In this document: positions 1 to 9,530 of the stretch, in pieces | Numbering within the stretch: position 1 is the first letter of the stretch | Layout of the letters: every line of letters starts with the position of its first letter | From: Rickettsia conorii | GTDB lineage: Bacteria; Pseudomonadota; Alphaproteobacteria; Rickettsiales; Rickettsiaceae | NCBI GenBank assembly: GCA_020726135.1 | Contig: DYTE01000006.1 | Coordinates: 1 to 58,272 of the forward strand | Length of the DNA: 58,272 nt | Reading direction: 5' to 3' | The notes under the pieces: generated by a model | The model's input: the letters and a program-made list of their open reading frames with translations, nothing else | Told to the model about the DNA's origin: nothing | The model's database searches: none | Made by a program: the position numbers and the translations under genes

Positions 1-156
1 TTGGCTGCAGGGAAAGCTGAAGGCTTGGCTGCAGGGAAAGCTGAAGGCTTGGCTGCAGGGAAAGCTGAAGGGAAAACTGAAGGCTTGGCTGAAGGGAAAG
101 CTGAAGGGAAAGCTGAAGGCTTGGCTGAAGGCTTAGCTGAAGGTGAAGCTAAAGGC
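1..156 (+). repeat. In-frame tandem repeat of 12/24-bp units (ttggctgcagggaaagctga type)
   Basis: The first 72 bases begin with three near-identical 24-bp units starting ttggctgcaggg. These grade into 12-bp units (ggctgaagggaaagct variants) up to about base 156. All unit lengths are multiples of three, so copy-number change keeps the frame. The units are much richer in G than the surrounding sequence. Near-identity between copies points to recent slippage or recombination. Confidence 0.85.
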
Positions 157-273
157 CGAGAGGACGAAAAAACAAATATGATTAAAAATATGCTTATAAA
201 TAAAATATCTATTGAAGTGATTTCTAAAGTCAGTGGTTTTTCTAAAGAAGAAATTATGAAGATAAAATTTTAA
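1..273 (+). CDS. 3' end of an Rpn-family / PD-(D/E)XK nuclease transposase-like protein (5' end outside the window)
   Basis: Only the C-terminal 90 residues are present, and frame 1 is open from the first base. They are a low-complexity stretch built from short KAEG/LAEG/LAAG units, followed by a compact tail containing NMLINKISIEVISKVSGFSK. This arrangement of charged EG-rich repeats plus a conserved terminal 'isievIakvtGLs.eEI' helix is typical of the C-termini of Rpn/PD-(D/E)XK nuclease family transposases, which are abundant in Rickettsiales. The nuclease domain itself is not visible, so whether the gene is intact or a remnant cannot be judged. The family call is by recognition of the tail only. 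Confidence 0.65.
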   Translation: MAAGKAEGLAAGKAEGLAAGKAEGKTEGLAEGKAEGKAEGLAEGLAEGEAKGREDEKTNMIKNMLINKISIEVISKVSGFSKEEIMKIKF

Positions 274-328
274 TATAATATTATGTAGTTATAAATTTTT
301 AATTGTAATATAAATCAATGATTAATAT

Positions 329-2293
329 ATGAAAATTATTATACAATTTATTTGGATATTGCAATTATTAATTTTTAATATAAAAATTATAAGTGCTAAT
401 AATGATATTGATCTATCTAATGCAATTCGTGAAAAAAAATGGTTTATTGCAAAAGACCTATTAAATCATAATTATGATAAAAGTGCTTTAAGAAAATTAA
501 TTCTATCTGAACAATTTATTGATATTACATATAGCGAAAATAAATTTGAAGAGGTGGTAGATTTTGTCAGAAATAATACAAAATGGCCTCAAATAAATTC
601 TATAAAATCAAAAATAGAACAATATTTAAATAATAATTCTGACAAAGAAACAATAATAAATTGGTATAGTGACAATAAACCTCAAACTGCTAATGGATAT
701 AAATATTATGCTTTAGCAGTAGGTACCAATATAAATAAAAATTTTAATAAGAGTCAAATTAATATTATTAAAAATGGTTGGATATATGGAGATTTTAATA
801 AGAGTGAAGAGAAAAATTATTTAAAAAATTTTAAAAAATTTTTAAAGGAGTTAGATCATTTTAGAAGAGTAGAAGAGCAATTATTTAGGTCTGATATAGA
901 AGAAGCAAAAAGATCATTTGATTTAGTAAAAACTAAATATCGTAAAAATTTTAATACACAAATTGCATTTATTTTAAAAAATCCTAAAGCAATTAGTTTA
1001 TTTCATAAAATTAATAAACAAGAATATAGTGCCGGTTTAATTTATCAATATTTATTATATATAAAAAAACATCAGCCAACTAATCATATAATTAATTTAT
1101 TTCAGCAAGTTAGCACATTATCTCCAAATTTAGAATTAGCAAAATTACAATTTTATTATGCCAGAGAATTTATATGGCATAAAGACACAGTTTCAGCTTA
1201 TAAATTATTGTCTATTAAATTATCTGATAATTTAGAATATGAAGTAGATAGACAATGGTTGCTTGGTTTTATAAGTTTAAATATGATAAAAAATCCACAA
1301 TCTGCATTGAAACATTTTGAAAAACTTGAAAAATTAGTAAAAAAACCAATCTCACATGCAAGAGCATTATATTGGTTAGGTAGAAGTAAAGAAGCATTAG
1401 GGTTAAAAAATGAAGCTGCAATATTTTATCATAAAGCATCAAATTATAGCTTTTGTTTTTATGGACAAATAGCCTTGGCTGAATTAAATAAAAGAAAAAT
1501 TACATTACCCAATCCTCTGATAGTGAATCAAGATAGTAAAATTTCTGCTAAAAATAATGATATATTAAAATCTATAGAATTTTTATTAAAAAATAATAAT
1601 TATGATTTGGCAATAATTTATATTAAAAATTCTTTACCATTTTTAAATAAAAAAGAAATTATTCATATAGTAAATATTGCGCATAAATATAGTAAAAATA
1701 TACATCATATTACTGATATTGCTAAATCTGCTACATGGTATAATATTTTTATAAAAAATATAGCATTTCCAATACCTTATGATATTAAGCATGATTATGC
1801 TCCAAAAGAACTTATATATGCAATTATTCGTCAAGAATCTGTGTTTAATAAAAATGCTGTAAGTACAGCAAAAGCAATGGGTCTTATGCAACTTATTGAA
1901 ACTACTGCAGCCAAGACTGCAAAACAAATGAATATTAGTTTTAATAAATATAAATTAACAAATGATCCTAATTATAATATTTTGCTTGGTTCATATCACA
2001 TTAAACATTTGTTAAGTCAAAATAATAATTCATATATTTTATCGATAGCATCTTACAACGCTAATCCAATATCTGTAAAAAATTGGATCGCAATATTTGG
2101 AGATCCAAGAAAAATAACAAATATGAGAGAAGCGATTAATTGGATAGAATTAATACCTTTTGCAGAAACTAGAAATTATGTACAAAGAATCTTAGAAAAT
2201 ATGCAAATATATAATATATTAATTAATAATGATGATACATTGAGAATAAGAGAATATTTATTAAATAACAATGATAAAGGAATATCTATATGA
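329..2293 (+). CDS. slt: Soluble lytic murein transglycosylase (SLT family)
   Basis: The 654-residue protein has an N-terminal signal peptide (hydrophobic segment at about residues 4-22), a long helical repeat region, and a C-terminal SLT domain from about residue 490. The domain shows the family pattern: 'YAIIRQES' with the catalytic glutamate at E503, then 'AMGLMQLIETTA', 'NILLGSYHIKHLL' and 'SIASYNANP'. Family members act in the periplasm and cleave glycan strands of peptidoglycan to 1,6-anhydro ends. Length is close to the E. coli Slt70 class. The gene stands alone, with about 300 bp before pyrG. Its presence with mrdA implies a peptidoglycan wall. Confidence 0.93.
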   Translation: MKIIIQFIWILQLLIFNIKIISANNDIDLSNAIREKKWFIAKDLLNHNYDKSALRKLILSEQFIDITYSENKFEEVVDFVRNNTKWPQINSIKSKIEQYLNNNSDKETIINWYSDNKPQTANGYKYYALAVGTNINKNFNKSQINIIKNGWIYGDFNKSEEKNYLKNFKKFLKELDHFRRVEEQLFRSDIEEAKRSFDLVKTKYRKNFNTQIAFILKNPKAISLFHKINKQEYSAGLIYQYLLYIKKHQPTNHIINLFQQVSTLSPNLELAKLQFYYAREFIWHKDTVSAYKLLSIKLSDNLEYEVDRQWLLGFISLNMIKNPQSALKHFEKLEKLVKKPISHARALYWLGRSKEALGLKNEAAIFYHKASNYSFCFYGQIALAELNKRKITLPNPLIVNQDSKISAKNNDILKSIEFLLKNNNYDLAIIYIKNSLPFLNKKEIIHIVNIAHKYSKNIHHITDIAKSATWYNIFIKNIAFPIPYDIKHDYAPKELIYAIIRQESVFNKNAVSTAKAMGLMQLIETTAAKTAKQMNISFNKYKLTNDPNYNILLGSYHIKHLLSQNNNSYILSIASYNANPISVKNWIAIFGDPRKITNMREAINWIELIPFAETRNYVQRILENMQIYNILINNDDTLRIREYLLNNNDKGISI

Positions 2294-2591
2294 ATAAATC
2301 TGCAAGAATTTTATTGTTTTGATGAAATCATTATAAAATATATTCAAACTGAATCTTTTAATATTCTTCAATAATCTTACAGCTACGCCAGATCATTCAT
2401 TTTAACATATCGAAATTATAAAAATTCTATAAAATTTGTTCTTATTTCAATAGATAGAATAAAAATATCATTTACAAGAATTATGCAAATGAAAAACTCT
2501 ATAATCAGCAAATATTGAAATATATATTTAATAATTTTTTTATTTGTGCTATTTTTCATTTTTAGAAATTAAAAATTAAAGGATATATATC

Positions 2592-4220
2592 ATGACAAGA
2601 TTCATTTTCATTACAGGTGGTGTCGTATCTTCTCTTGGCAAAGGTTTGAGTGCTGCATCTATTGGGTTATTGTTACAAGCACGTGGATTTAAAATATTAT
2701 TGCGTAAATTAGATCCATACTTAAATATAGATCCTGGAACAATGAGCCCTGATCAACATGGTGAAGTATATGTGACAGAGGATGGTGGTGAAACAGATCT
2801 TGATCTTGGTCATTATGAAAGATTTACAGGAGTCATAGCTAGTAAAAAAGATAATATAACAACTGGACAAATTTATTCAACAATAATATCAAGCGAGAGA
2901 AAAGGTCATTATCTTGGAAATACAGTTCAAGTGATACCTCATGTAACTAATATTATTATAGATTTTATACAAGCAGAGACAGAAAATGTAGATTTTGTAT
3001 TATGTGAAATAGGTGGTACAGTTGGAGATATAGAAGGTTTACCATTCTTAGAAGCTATAAGACAAATGAGAAATAAATTAGGGATGCAAAATTCATTATT
3101 TATACATTTAACATTATTGCCATATATTAGTACTTCAGGTGAGTTAAAAACTAAACCAACACAACATTCTGTAAAATCTTTATTATCTATAGGTATACAA
3201 CCTGATATATTGTTATGTAGAGCCGATAGAGAGATTAGCATTTCTCAAAAGAAAAAAATATCTTTATTTTGTAATATACCAGAAGAGTGTGTTATCTCTG
3301 CACTTGATCAAACAATTATCTATTCATTACCAATTGCATATTATAATGAAGAACTAGATTTAAAAATATTAAAATTTTTTAATATGGATAAAGGGATTAA
3401 TAATCCTGATGAAGAATTGCTTAAATTACAAAATATTATCAATATAAAATCATCTCCTGCAAAAAATAATATAAAAATAGCATTTGTAGCAAAATATACA
3501 AAATTACAAGATGCATATAAATCATTAATAGAAGCGGTTAATCATGCCTCAATGGCTTGTAATTCAGATGTAGAATTAATATATATAGATGCAGATAGAT
3601 TGAATGATTCTAATAGTCATGAATTGCTTGAAAATGTAGGTGGTATTATTATACCTGGTGGCTTTGGTATACGTGGTACTGAAGGTAAAATAGCTGCATT
3701 AAAATATGGACGAGAAAAGAATATTCCATGTTTTGGTATATGTTTTGGTATGCAACTTATGGCTATTGAAATAGCTCGTAATATTATGAATATAAATGAT
3801 GCTACTTCAGGAGAATTTGAAACAGAAGGTACAAAAATTATAGATATTATGAACAATTGGTATAAAAATGATGATATTATAAAAAAAGATATAAATAATG
3901 ACAATATTGGTGGGACAATGCGTTTAGGTGCTTATCCATGCGTTATTGATAAAGATAGTATCGCTGGAAAAGCTTATAAAACTACAAATATTTCAGAAAG
4001 ACATAGACATAGATATGAATTTAATAGTAATTTTAGAAAGGAATTTGAAAAATTTGGTTTAAAATTTACAGGTTTATGTCCTGTTGCTTCTCTTGTTGAA
4101 ATAATAGAGTTACCGAAACATAAATGGTTCGTTGGAGTACAATTTCATCCAGAGTTTAAATCAAGACCATTGGAACCACATCCATTATTTGTTTCATTTA
4201 TAAAAGCAATAGTGGAATAA
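2592..4220 (+). CDS. pyrG: CTP synthase
   Basis: The 542-residue protein is full length for the family. The N-terminal synthetase domain opens with '[13 protein letters not shown]', the P-loop region for ATP and UTP. The C-terminal class I glutamine amidotransferase domain has the nucleophile C384 in 'GICFGMQ' and the triad His and Glu in 'FHPEF' (H519, E521). It converts UTP to CTP using glutamine or ammonia. The start is supported by an 'aaagg' ribosome-binding site upstream. The 298 bp before it contain no gene or RNA that I can recognise. Confidence 0.97.
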   Translation: MTRFIFITGGVVSSLGKGLSAASIGLLLQARGFKILLRKLDPYLNIDPGTMSPDQHGEVYVTEDGGETDLDLGHYERFTGVIASKKDNITTGQIYSTIISSERKGHYLGNTVQVIPHVTNIIIDFIQAETENVDFVLCEIGGTVGDIEGLPFLEAIRQMRNKLGMQNSLFIHLTLLPYISTSGELKTKPTQHSVKSLLSIGIQPDILLCRADREISISQKKKISLFCNIPEECVISALDQTIIYSLPIAYYNEELDLKILKFFNMDKGINNPDEELLKLQNIINIKSSPAKNNIKIAFVAKYTKLQDAYKSLIEAVNHASMACNSDVELIYIDADRLNDSNSHELLENVGGIIIPGGFGIRGTEGKIAALKYGREKNIPCFGICFGMQLMAIEIARNIMNINDATSGEFETEGTKIIDIMNNWYKNDDIIKKDINNDNIGGTMRLGAYPCVIDKDSIAGKAYKTTNISERHRHRYEFNSNFRKEFEKFGLKFTGLCPVASLVEIIELPKHKWFVGVQFHPEFKSRPLEPHPLFVSFIKAIVE

Positions 4221-4320
4221 TCTAGGATATATACTGAATTTATTGTATTTATATAATATAAATGATATAACATTTTATAATTAAACTTGCTTTTTTGATA
4301 ATTAAATTAAACTTGAAGAT

Positions 4321-5037
4321 ATGCCAGAAATTTTTTTTAATGGTCCTGTGGGACGTATTGAAGGTAGATATATTAAATCTGAAGATTCTAAATCGCCAAT
4401 AGCCTTAGTACTTCATTCAGATCCAACTCAAGGTGGTAATATGAATGATAAAGTAGTATATAGCATATATAAAACACTTGCTAATCTTGGCTTTACAGTT
4501 TTGAGAATAAATTTCAGAGGGGTTGGCCTTTCTCAAGGGCAATTTGATAACGGAATTGGTGAAATGTTGGATGTTGCAACGGCAATTGATTGGTTACAGA
4601 ATGATAATCCATTAAGTCAGGGAACTATTGTTGCTGGATTTTCATTCGGTGCATGGATTGGAATGCAACTTACAATGCGTAGACCAGATGTAAGTAAATT
4701 TATAGCAGTATCACCACCAGTTAGTAAACGTGATTTTTCTTTCCTAACTCCTAGTACTATTCGCGGAATAATATTACACGGCACTAATGACAGTATTATT
4801 CCTCAAAAAGACGTGGAAGATTTAGCTAAGAAAATACTCGCACAACAATATTCCGATTATATGACATATAAAATAGTTGATGGAGCAGACCATTTTTTTA
4901 GAGAGAAATTAAATGAATTATCATTTGAAATAAAAAAATATTTTAAAGAATCTAATGAACATCATGATGAGGATAATAACAATATCTCTGATAAAAAACA
5001 GAAAACAACAAAAAAACAACAAATATTTTTAGAATAG
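4321..5037 (+). CDS. Alpha/beta hydrolase of unknown substrate
   Basis: The 238-residue cytoplasmic protein has an alpha/beta-hydrolase fold. The nucleophile elbow is 'GFSFGAW' (S108), the acid is probably D157 in 'HGTNDSIIP', and the histidine is H191 in 'GADHFF'. 'INFRGVGLSQG' matches the conserved strand-loop before the nucleophile. It belongs to a family common in alphaproteobacteria and usually annotated only as alpha/beta hydrolase or dienelactone-hydrolase-like. The last 25 or so residues are a charged, low-complexity extension (Asp/Asn/Lys/Gln-rich). No signal peptide is seen and the substrate is unknown. Confidence 0.85.
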   Translation: MPEIFFNGPVGRIEGRYIKSEDSKSPIALVLHSDPTQGGNMNDKVVYSIYKTLANLGFTVLRINFRGVGLSQGQFDNGIGEMLDVATAIDWLQNDNPLSQGTIVAGFSFGAWIGMQLTMRRPDVSKFIAVSPPVSKRDFSFLTPSTIRGIILHGTNDSIIPQKDVEDLAKKILAQQYSDYMTYKIVDGADHFFREKLNELSFEIKKYFKESNEHHDEDNNNISDKKQKTTKKQQIFLE

Positions 5038-5089
5038 AACTTTAAATAGTCATTTTATTACTTTATAACTTAACAAAATAATATTACCT

Positions 5090-5890
5090 ATGTTTGCTAC
5101 TTCTTTAATTATTTTTTTACAATGTTTTAGAATGTCATTTGTTGCTATTTTAATAATGAATATTTTTGAAGAAAATAAAAATTCTACAACTTATATAATT
5201 ACTGGTATGATGATGGGAATTATAGGATCTTCTTTTATTGCATTTATCACCAAATCTTTATTCATATCATTTGGTGGTATAGGAGATGAAATCCTAAATT
5301 CTACATTATTATTTTGTATGATTATATCAATAATAATGGCTTTATTAGTTTCTTCTAATAATCAAAATATTCAAAATAAAGAGGTTGATAATAAACATAA
5401 TTTTATACAGAATAATATTCTACTATTTTTAATATTTTTTATTACTTTATATGCAATTTTTATTATTATTGTTAAAATTTATGCTATTTCATCAACCCTA
5501 TTAGTTTCAGACAATATATATGTTCAAGGTTTAATTATTGGGATTATATTAAATTTTATAGTGTCGTATTTTATGCATATATTATTTAAAAATTATTTAA
5601 AAACTATAAAAATATATAAAATATTATTAATGTTAATATGTTCTGGTTTTGCTGCACAAATAGTTGGAATGCTAAGTGGAGCAAGTATTATTACATTATT
5701 ATCACAAAATTTATGGGACAGTTCTCAAATATTTTCCGACAAAATGTTTTTTGGACATATGTTATATATTATTGCTGGATATATTTCTAAACCAACAATA
5801 TTACAATTTATAATTTATATTTCTACATTTATAATAATACAAATTATGATTATAACAAAATCTTCATTTCGATTACATAATAATAAATAG
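5090..5890 (+). CDS. FTR1-family (iron permease fold) membrane protein lacking REGLE motifs
   Basis: The 266-residue, about 7-helix membrane protein resembles the FTR1/EfeU family in length and layout. The N-terminus 'MFATSLIIF' aligns with the family's first helix. The C-terminal part 'GFAAQIVGML' followed by 'LWDSSQIFSDKMFFGHML' and 'AGYISKP' matches the family pattern (aaGllaqgv, WDtS..l, lfGY...P). Both REGLE-type iron-binding motifs are absent: the first position reads 'LQCFR' and the second helix reads 'FFITLYAIF'. The fold assignment is by eye. Iron transport cannot be assumed. The gene lies 11 bp before yciB and may be co-transcribed. Confidence 0.65.
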   Translation: MFATSLIIFLQCFRMSFVAILIMNIFEENKNSTTYIITGMMMGIIGSSFIAFITKSLFISFGGIGDEILNSTLLFCMIISIIMALLVSSNNQNIQNKEVDNKHNFIQNNILLFLIFFITLYAIFIIIVKIYAISSTLLVSDNIYVQGLIIGIILNFIVSYFMHILFKNYLKTIKIYKILLMLICSGFAAQIVGMLSGASIITLLSQNLWDSSQIFSDKMFFGHMLYIIAGYISKPTILQFIIYISTFIIIQIMIITKSSFRLHNNK

Positions 5891-5901
5891 GTAATGATAT
5901 A

Positions 5902-6483
5902 ATGTTAAAATTTATTTCCGAAATGGCATTAATGTTAGCACTAGCATTGGGGTTTTTTTATGGTGGAAGCTTAGAAGTTGCAACTATTTATATGTTTATT
6001 ACTGCTCTTATTAGCGCAATAATATCATATATAGTTGAAAGAAAAGTACAAAAATTTTCTTTAGTATCACTTATTATATTATTTATTGCTGCTTCATTAA
6101 CATGGTTTATTGGAGATTCTAGTTTTATTAAATTCAAACCTACAATATTATATATTTTTTCAAGCGTTAGTTTATTATGGTCTTGTTTTAAAAAACGACC
6201 AGTTATGGAATATTTATTCAATGGTGCATTTAAATTATATGAAAAAGCATGGTATATTTTAAGTTATAGATTTTCATTTTTTTTCATATTAATGGCAATT
6301 GCCAATGAAATAGTTTGGAGATATTATAGCGACGAAACATGGGTTAAGTTTAAAATTTTTATAGTATTACCTATAACTTTCTTATTTATTATGCTGCAAA
6401 TTCCTTTTTTAATAAGAAACAAATTACCAGATGATGATGATAATAATCAAACTAATAAATTATCGAGCTTAGATAAGATTTAA
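5902..6483 (+). CDS. yciB: Inner membrane septation protein A (YciB/IspZ family)
   Basis: The 193-residue protein has about five membrane helices. It matches the YciB/IspZ family in its opening 'KFISEMALMLALALGFFYGG', the central 'KKRPVMEYLFNGAF' region and the 'ANEIVWRYYSDETWVKFK' segment, which are the family's best conserved stretches. Members sit in the inner membrane and are linked to septum and envelope integrity; the biochemical role is not firmly known. The start codon follows 'ggtaatgata' closely, and the gene is adjacent to the FTR1-like gene upstream and mnmA 19 bp downstream. Confidence 0.92.
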   Translation: MLKFISEMALMLALALGFFYGGSLEVATIYMFITALISAIISYIVERKVQKFSLVSLIILFIAASLTWFIGDSSFIKFKPTILYIFSSVSLLWSCFKKRPVMEYLFNGAFKLYEKAWYILSYRFSFFFILMAIANEIVWRYYSDETWVKFKIFIVLPITFLFIMLQIPFLIRNKLPDDDDNNQTNKLSSLDKI

Positions 6484-6502
6484 ATATTTAATAAATATCA
6501 AT

Positions 6503-7591
6503 ATGAATTCGATAAATAAAAGAATAGTCGTAGCAATGTCAGGTGGAGTAGATAGTTCTGTTGTTGCAAGTATAATGCATGAACAAGGGCACGAAGTTAT
6601 AGGTGTAACTCTACAATTATATAATCATGGTTTAGCAATTCAGAAAAAAAATGCATGTTGTGCTGGAATAGATATTTATGACGCTAAAATGGTTGCATCC
6701 AAACTTGGAATAAAACATTATGTACTTGACTATGAAAGTAAATTTAAAGAGGCCGTGATAGATGATTTTGTAAATACTTATATGATTGGTCAAACTCCAT
6801 TACCATGTGTCAGATGCAATCAATCAGTAAAATTTAAAGATTTAATGAGATTATCTAAGGAACTAGGTGCTGATATGCTTGTGACTGGTCATTATGTACG
6901 AAAAATACAAAATCTCTCAAAACCAGAGCTGCATATGGGGAAAGATCTTCAAAAAGATCAATCATATTTTTTATTTGCTACAACTAAAGAACAATTGGAA
7001 TATTTAGATTTTCCTTTAGGAGATTTAACAAAAGATGAGACTAGAATTTTAGCTAAAAAATATGGATTAATAAATGCAAATAAACCAGATAGCCAAGATA
7101 TTTGTTTTGTTCCAGATGGAAATTATAAAGATTTAATACGTAAATTAAGACCTGACTCTGTTAAACATGGTAAAATAATGCATGAAGATGGCTTTGAAAT
7201 AGGCACACATTCTGGTATTATTAATTATACAATAGGACAAAGAAAAGGTCTTGGTATTTCATTTTTTGAAGCACTTTATGTTACAAAAATTGATCCTGAG
7301 GAAAATATTATTTATGTTGGGCAAGAACATCATTTAAAATCATCTCAATTTTTTATAAATGAAATTAATTGGTTAGGTGATGATTTGGAAATAAATCAAG
7401 AAATTGCAGTAAGCGTAAAAATTAGATCAACTAAAATTCCATCTTCCGCGAAAATTGTAAAAATATCAGAAGATAAAATCAAAGTAATATTATTTAATCC
7501 TGAAAAGTCAATCACTCCTGGACAGGCTTGCGTTATATATAATGGTGAACGTGTACTTGGAGGTGGTTTTATCACTAAAGAAAATTTTTAA
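6503..7591 (+). CDS. mnmA: tRNA 2-thiouridine(34) synthase
   Basis: The 362-residue enzyme is full length. It has the PP-loop 'AMSGGVDSS' near the N-terminus. The two catalytic cysteines are C102 in 'LPCVRCN' and C201 in 'SQDICF', the same spacing as in E. coli MnmA. It activates U34 of tRNA-Lys, -Glu and -Gln with ATP and inserts sulfur delivered by a persulfide relay. A tRNA-Phe gene follows about 90 bp downstream on the same strand. Confidence 0.97.
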   Translation: MNSINKRIVVAMSGGVDSSVVASIMHEQGHEVIGVTLQLYNHGLAIQKKNACCAGIDIYDAKMVASKLGIKHYVLDYESKFKEAVIDDFVNTYMIGQTPLPCVRCNQSVKFKDLMRLSKELGADMLVTGHYVRKIQNLSKPELHMGKDLQKDQSYFLFATTKEQLEYLDFPLGDLTKDETRILAKKYGLINANKPDSQDICFVPDGNYKDLIRKLRPDSVKHGKIMHEDGFEIGTHSGIINYTIGQRKGLGISFFEALYVTKIDPEENIIYVGQEHHLKSSQFFINEINWLGDDLEINQEIAVSVKIRSTKIPSSAKIVKISEDKIKVILFNPEKSITPGQACVIYNGERVLGGGFITKENF

Positions 7592-7680
7592 AGACTATAG
7601 ACAATTTATAATTAATTGTTTATACTCGTTTAAAATGATAGTTTAAGTACAAATATAAGTTTGAATATTTATATAATTTT

Positions 7681-7756
7681 GGCCAGATAGCTCAGTTGGT
7701 AGAGCAAAGGACTGAAAATCCTTGTGTCGCTGGTTCGATCCCGGCTCTGGCCACCA
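7681..7756 (+). tRNA. tRNA-Phe (anticodon GAA)
   Basis: The 76-nt cloverleaf has acceptor GGCCAGA/TCTGGCC, D stem GCTC/GAGC, anticodon stem AAGGA/TCCTT with loop CTGAAAA (anticodon GAA), and T arm GCTGG-TTCGATC-CCGGC. The discriminator is A and the 3' CCA is encoded (7754-7756). Confidence 0.97.
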
Positions 7757-7833
7757 CTAGTAATATAGACATATCACCTATCAGACTTTTTCTAAAATCT
7801 GTAAGATAAATATTATATAATACAGGAACTAAT

Positions 7834-8271
7834 ATGGAAGTTACGATTAATGAAATAATGTCTATTTTACCACATAGATATCCTTTTTTACTTATAGATA
7901 AAGTGATAGAATATAGGCTTAATGATTCCATAATTGCTATTAAAAATGTAACAATTAATGAACCGCAATTCTCAGGTCATTTTCCTACACATCCTATAAT
8001 GCCTGGAGTTATGCTCGTTGAAGCGATGGCTCAGCTTGCTGCAATCTTAATTGCTAAATCTCATAATTTTAATAAAGATGAAACTGATGTTTTTTTATTA
8101 TCAATCGAGGAAGCAAAATTCCGAAAATTAGTTGAGCCTGGAGATACATTAAAAATACATGTGAAGATAGAACATAGTAGAAAAACAGTTTGTAAGTTTT
8201 TTGGTCAAATATATGTGGATTCTATAATTGTCGCGGAAAGTAAATTTACTGCTATGATAAAAAATAGATAA
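7834..8271 (+). CDS. fabZ: 3-hydroxyacyl-[acyl-carrier-protein] dehydratase
   Basis: The 145-residue hot-dog fold enzyme has the FabZ signature 'GHFPTHPIMPG' with catalytic H49, then 'LVEAMAQ' with E63. 'ILPHRYPFLLID' at the N-terminus is also diagnostic. It dehydrates 3-hydroxyacyl-ACP in fatty acid elongation. A clear 'agga' ribosome-binding site precedes the ATG. In most Proteobacteria fabZ lies between lpxD and lpxA; here it sits between tRNA-Phe and coaE instead. Confidence 0.95.
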   Translation: MEVTINEIMSILPHRYPFLLIDKVIEYRLNDSIIAIKNVTINEPQFSGHFPTHPIMPGVMLVEAMAQLAAILIAKSHNFNKDETDVFLLSIEEAKFRKLVEPGDTLKIHVKIEHSRKTVCKFFGQIYVDSIIVAESKFTAMIKNR

Positions 8272-8286
8272 TATATAGAGAATAAA

Positions 8287-8850
8287 GTGAAAAAAATTGC
8301 GATCACGGGTAGTTATGCTTCTGGTAAAACATATGTTTTAGATTATATATCAAATCTTGGATACAAAGTTTTTTCATGTGATATTTATGTGAAAAATCTA
8401 TATAAAAATCCTCAAATTCAAAATAAGCTACTTGAATTATTAGGTAATTTACAAAAATTTGATATTAATGAAATTAAGAATATCATTTATCGTAATGATG
8501 ATGTTAGATATAGAATTGAGAAATTTATTCATCCACTAGTTATAGAAGGTTTTAATGAGTTTTGTTTGTCTTGTAAGAATGAATATATAATATTTGCAGA
8601 AGTTCCTCTTTTATTTGAAGCTAAATTAGAGAATAATTTTTCCTATGTTATTACAAGTTTTTGTTCTGAAGAAACAAGAATGAAGCGCGCTCAAACAAGG
8701 GATTTTTGGAATTTAGAACTTTACAATAAAATACAAGAAATACAATATACTCAATTTCAAAAAATCATTTTATCAAGATATAATATTAATACTGATAGAA
8801 ATGTTAATGAAATTCAAGAAGATATAATTCAACTAATAAAAAGATTATAG
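8287..8850 (+). CDS. coaE: Dephospho-CoA kinase
   Basis: The 187-residue protein starts at GTG, preceded by 'gagaa'. The P-loop is '[10 protein letters not shown]' (K14). Other family segments are '[11 protein letters not shown]', 'IHPLV' and 'AEVPLLFEA'. It phosphorylates the 3'-hydroxyl of dephospho-CoA, the last step of CoA synthesis. The P-loop reads GSYASGKT where most homologues have GxxGSGKS, a mild variation. The stop codon overlaps the GTG start of dnaQ by one base (tagtg), so the two are translationally coupled, as in many alphaproteobacteria where coaE and dnaQ are neighbours. Confidence 0.93.
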   Translation: MKKIAITGSYASGKTYVLDYISNLGYKVFSCDIYVKNLYKNPQIQNKLLELLGNLQKFDINEIKNIIYRNDDVRYRIEKFIHPLVIEGFNEFCLSCKNEYIIFAEVPLLFEAKLENNFSYVITSFCSEETRMKRAQTRDFWNLELYNKIQEIQYTQFQKIILSRYNINTDRNVNEIQEDIIQLIKRL

Positions 8851-9530
8851 TGGTTAGAGAAATAATATTAGATACTGAAACAACTGGCCTTAGAGTCGAA
8901 GATGGTCATAGAATTATAGAGATTGGCGCTATTGAAATGATTGACAAAGTCCTTACAGGTAAAAAATTTCATTATTATTTAAATCCATTCAGGTCAATAG
9001 ATCGTGAGGCTTATATGGTCCATGGTATTTCTAGCGAATTTTTAAAAAACAAAACACCTTTTTCAGATATAGCAGATGAATTTTTAACATTTATAGCTGA
9101 CGCAAAACTTGTTATACATAATGCTTCTTTTGATGTTAAATTTTTAAATTATGAATTATCTCTATTACAAAGAAATGATATTAAAATGCTTGAATTATCA
9201 GAAGCTATAGATACTTTGCAGCTAGCAAGACGCTTATTTCCTGGTGCAAGAGTTAATCTTGATGCTTTATGTAAAAGATATAGAATTGATAATTCTTCGC
9301 GCAAATTACATGGAGCTTTAAAAGATGCAGCCCTTCTTGCAGAAATTTATATTGAATTAACAGGTGGTAGGCAGTCTAGACTTGATATTGATAGATCTAG
9401 TGATGAAAATATGAATTTAACTAGTTCTGATATAAAATCCGTACGTAAAACTAAGATTACATATCCTTCAAAGGAAGAATTAGCTGTTCATAAAGATTTT
9501 CTATCTAAAATACTTGTGAGTGATTGGTAA
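8850..9530 (+). CDS. dnaQ: DNA polymerase III epsilon subunit (3'-5' exonuclease)
   Basis: The 226-residue protein is a DEDDh exonuclease. 'ILDTETTG' supplies the first Asp/Glu pair (Exo I), '[12 protein letters not shown]' is Exo II, and '[14 protein letters not shown]' is Exo III with the His and final Asp. It proofreads for the replicative polymerase. It starts at GTG overlapping the coaE stop, and its TAA overlaps the ATG of mtaB (taatg), so coaE-dnaQ-mtaB form a tightly packed unit. Confidence 0.95.
   Translation: MVREIILDTETTGLRVEDGHRIIEIGAIEMIDKVLTGKKFHYYLNPFRSIDREAYMVHGISSEFLKNKTPFSDIADEFLTFIADAKLVIHNASFDVKFLNYELSLLQRNDIKMLELSEAIDTLQLARRLFPGARVNLDALCKRYRIDNSSRKLHGALKDAALLAEIYIELTGGRQSRLDIDRSSDENMNLTSSDIKSVRKTKITYPSKEELAVHKDFLSKILVSDW

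Noticed and set aside
1-156. CRISPR-like array
   Set aside because: The units are contiguous coding repeats without unique spacers and keep the reading frame.
2294-2591. Possible small gene or tRNA between slt and pyrG
   Set aside because: No cloverleaf and no open frame of useful length with a ribosome-binding site on either strand.
2939-3241. Minus-strand open frame opposite pyrG
   Set aside because: It mirrors conserved pyrG codons, has no ribosome-binding site and no recognisable protein; many similar shadow frames lie opposite infB, nusA, rpoB and rpoC.
7692-7931. Minus-strand open frame ending in a 'VARAGIEPATQGFSVLCSTN' tail
   Set aside because: This tail is the well-known artefact of translating the reverse complement of a tRNA gene (tRNA-Phe here).
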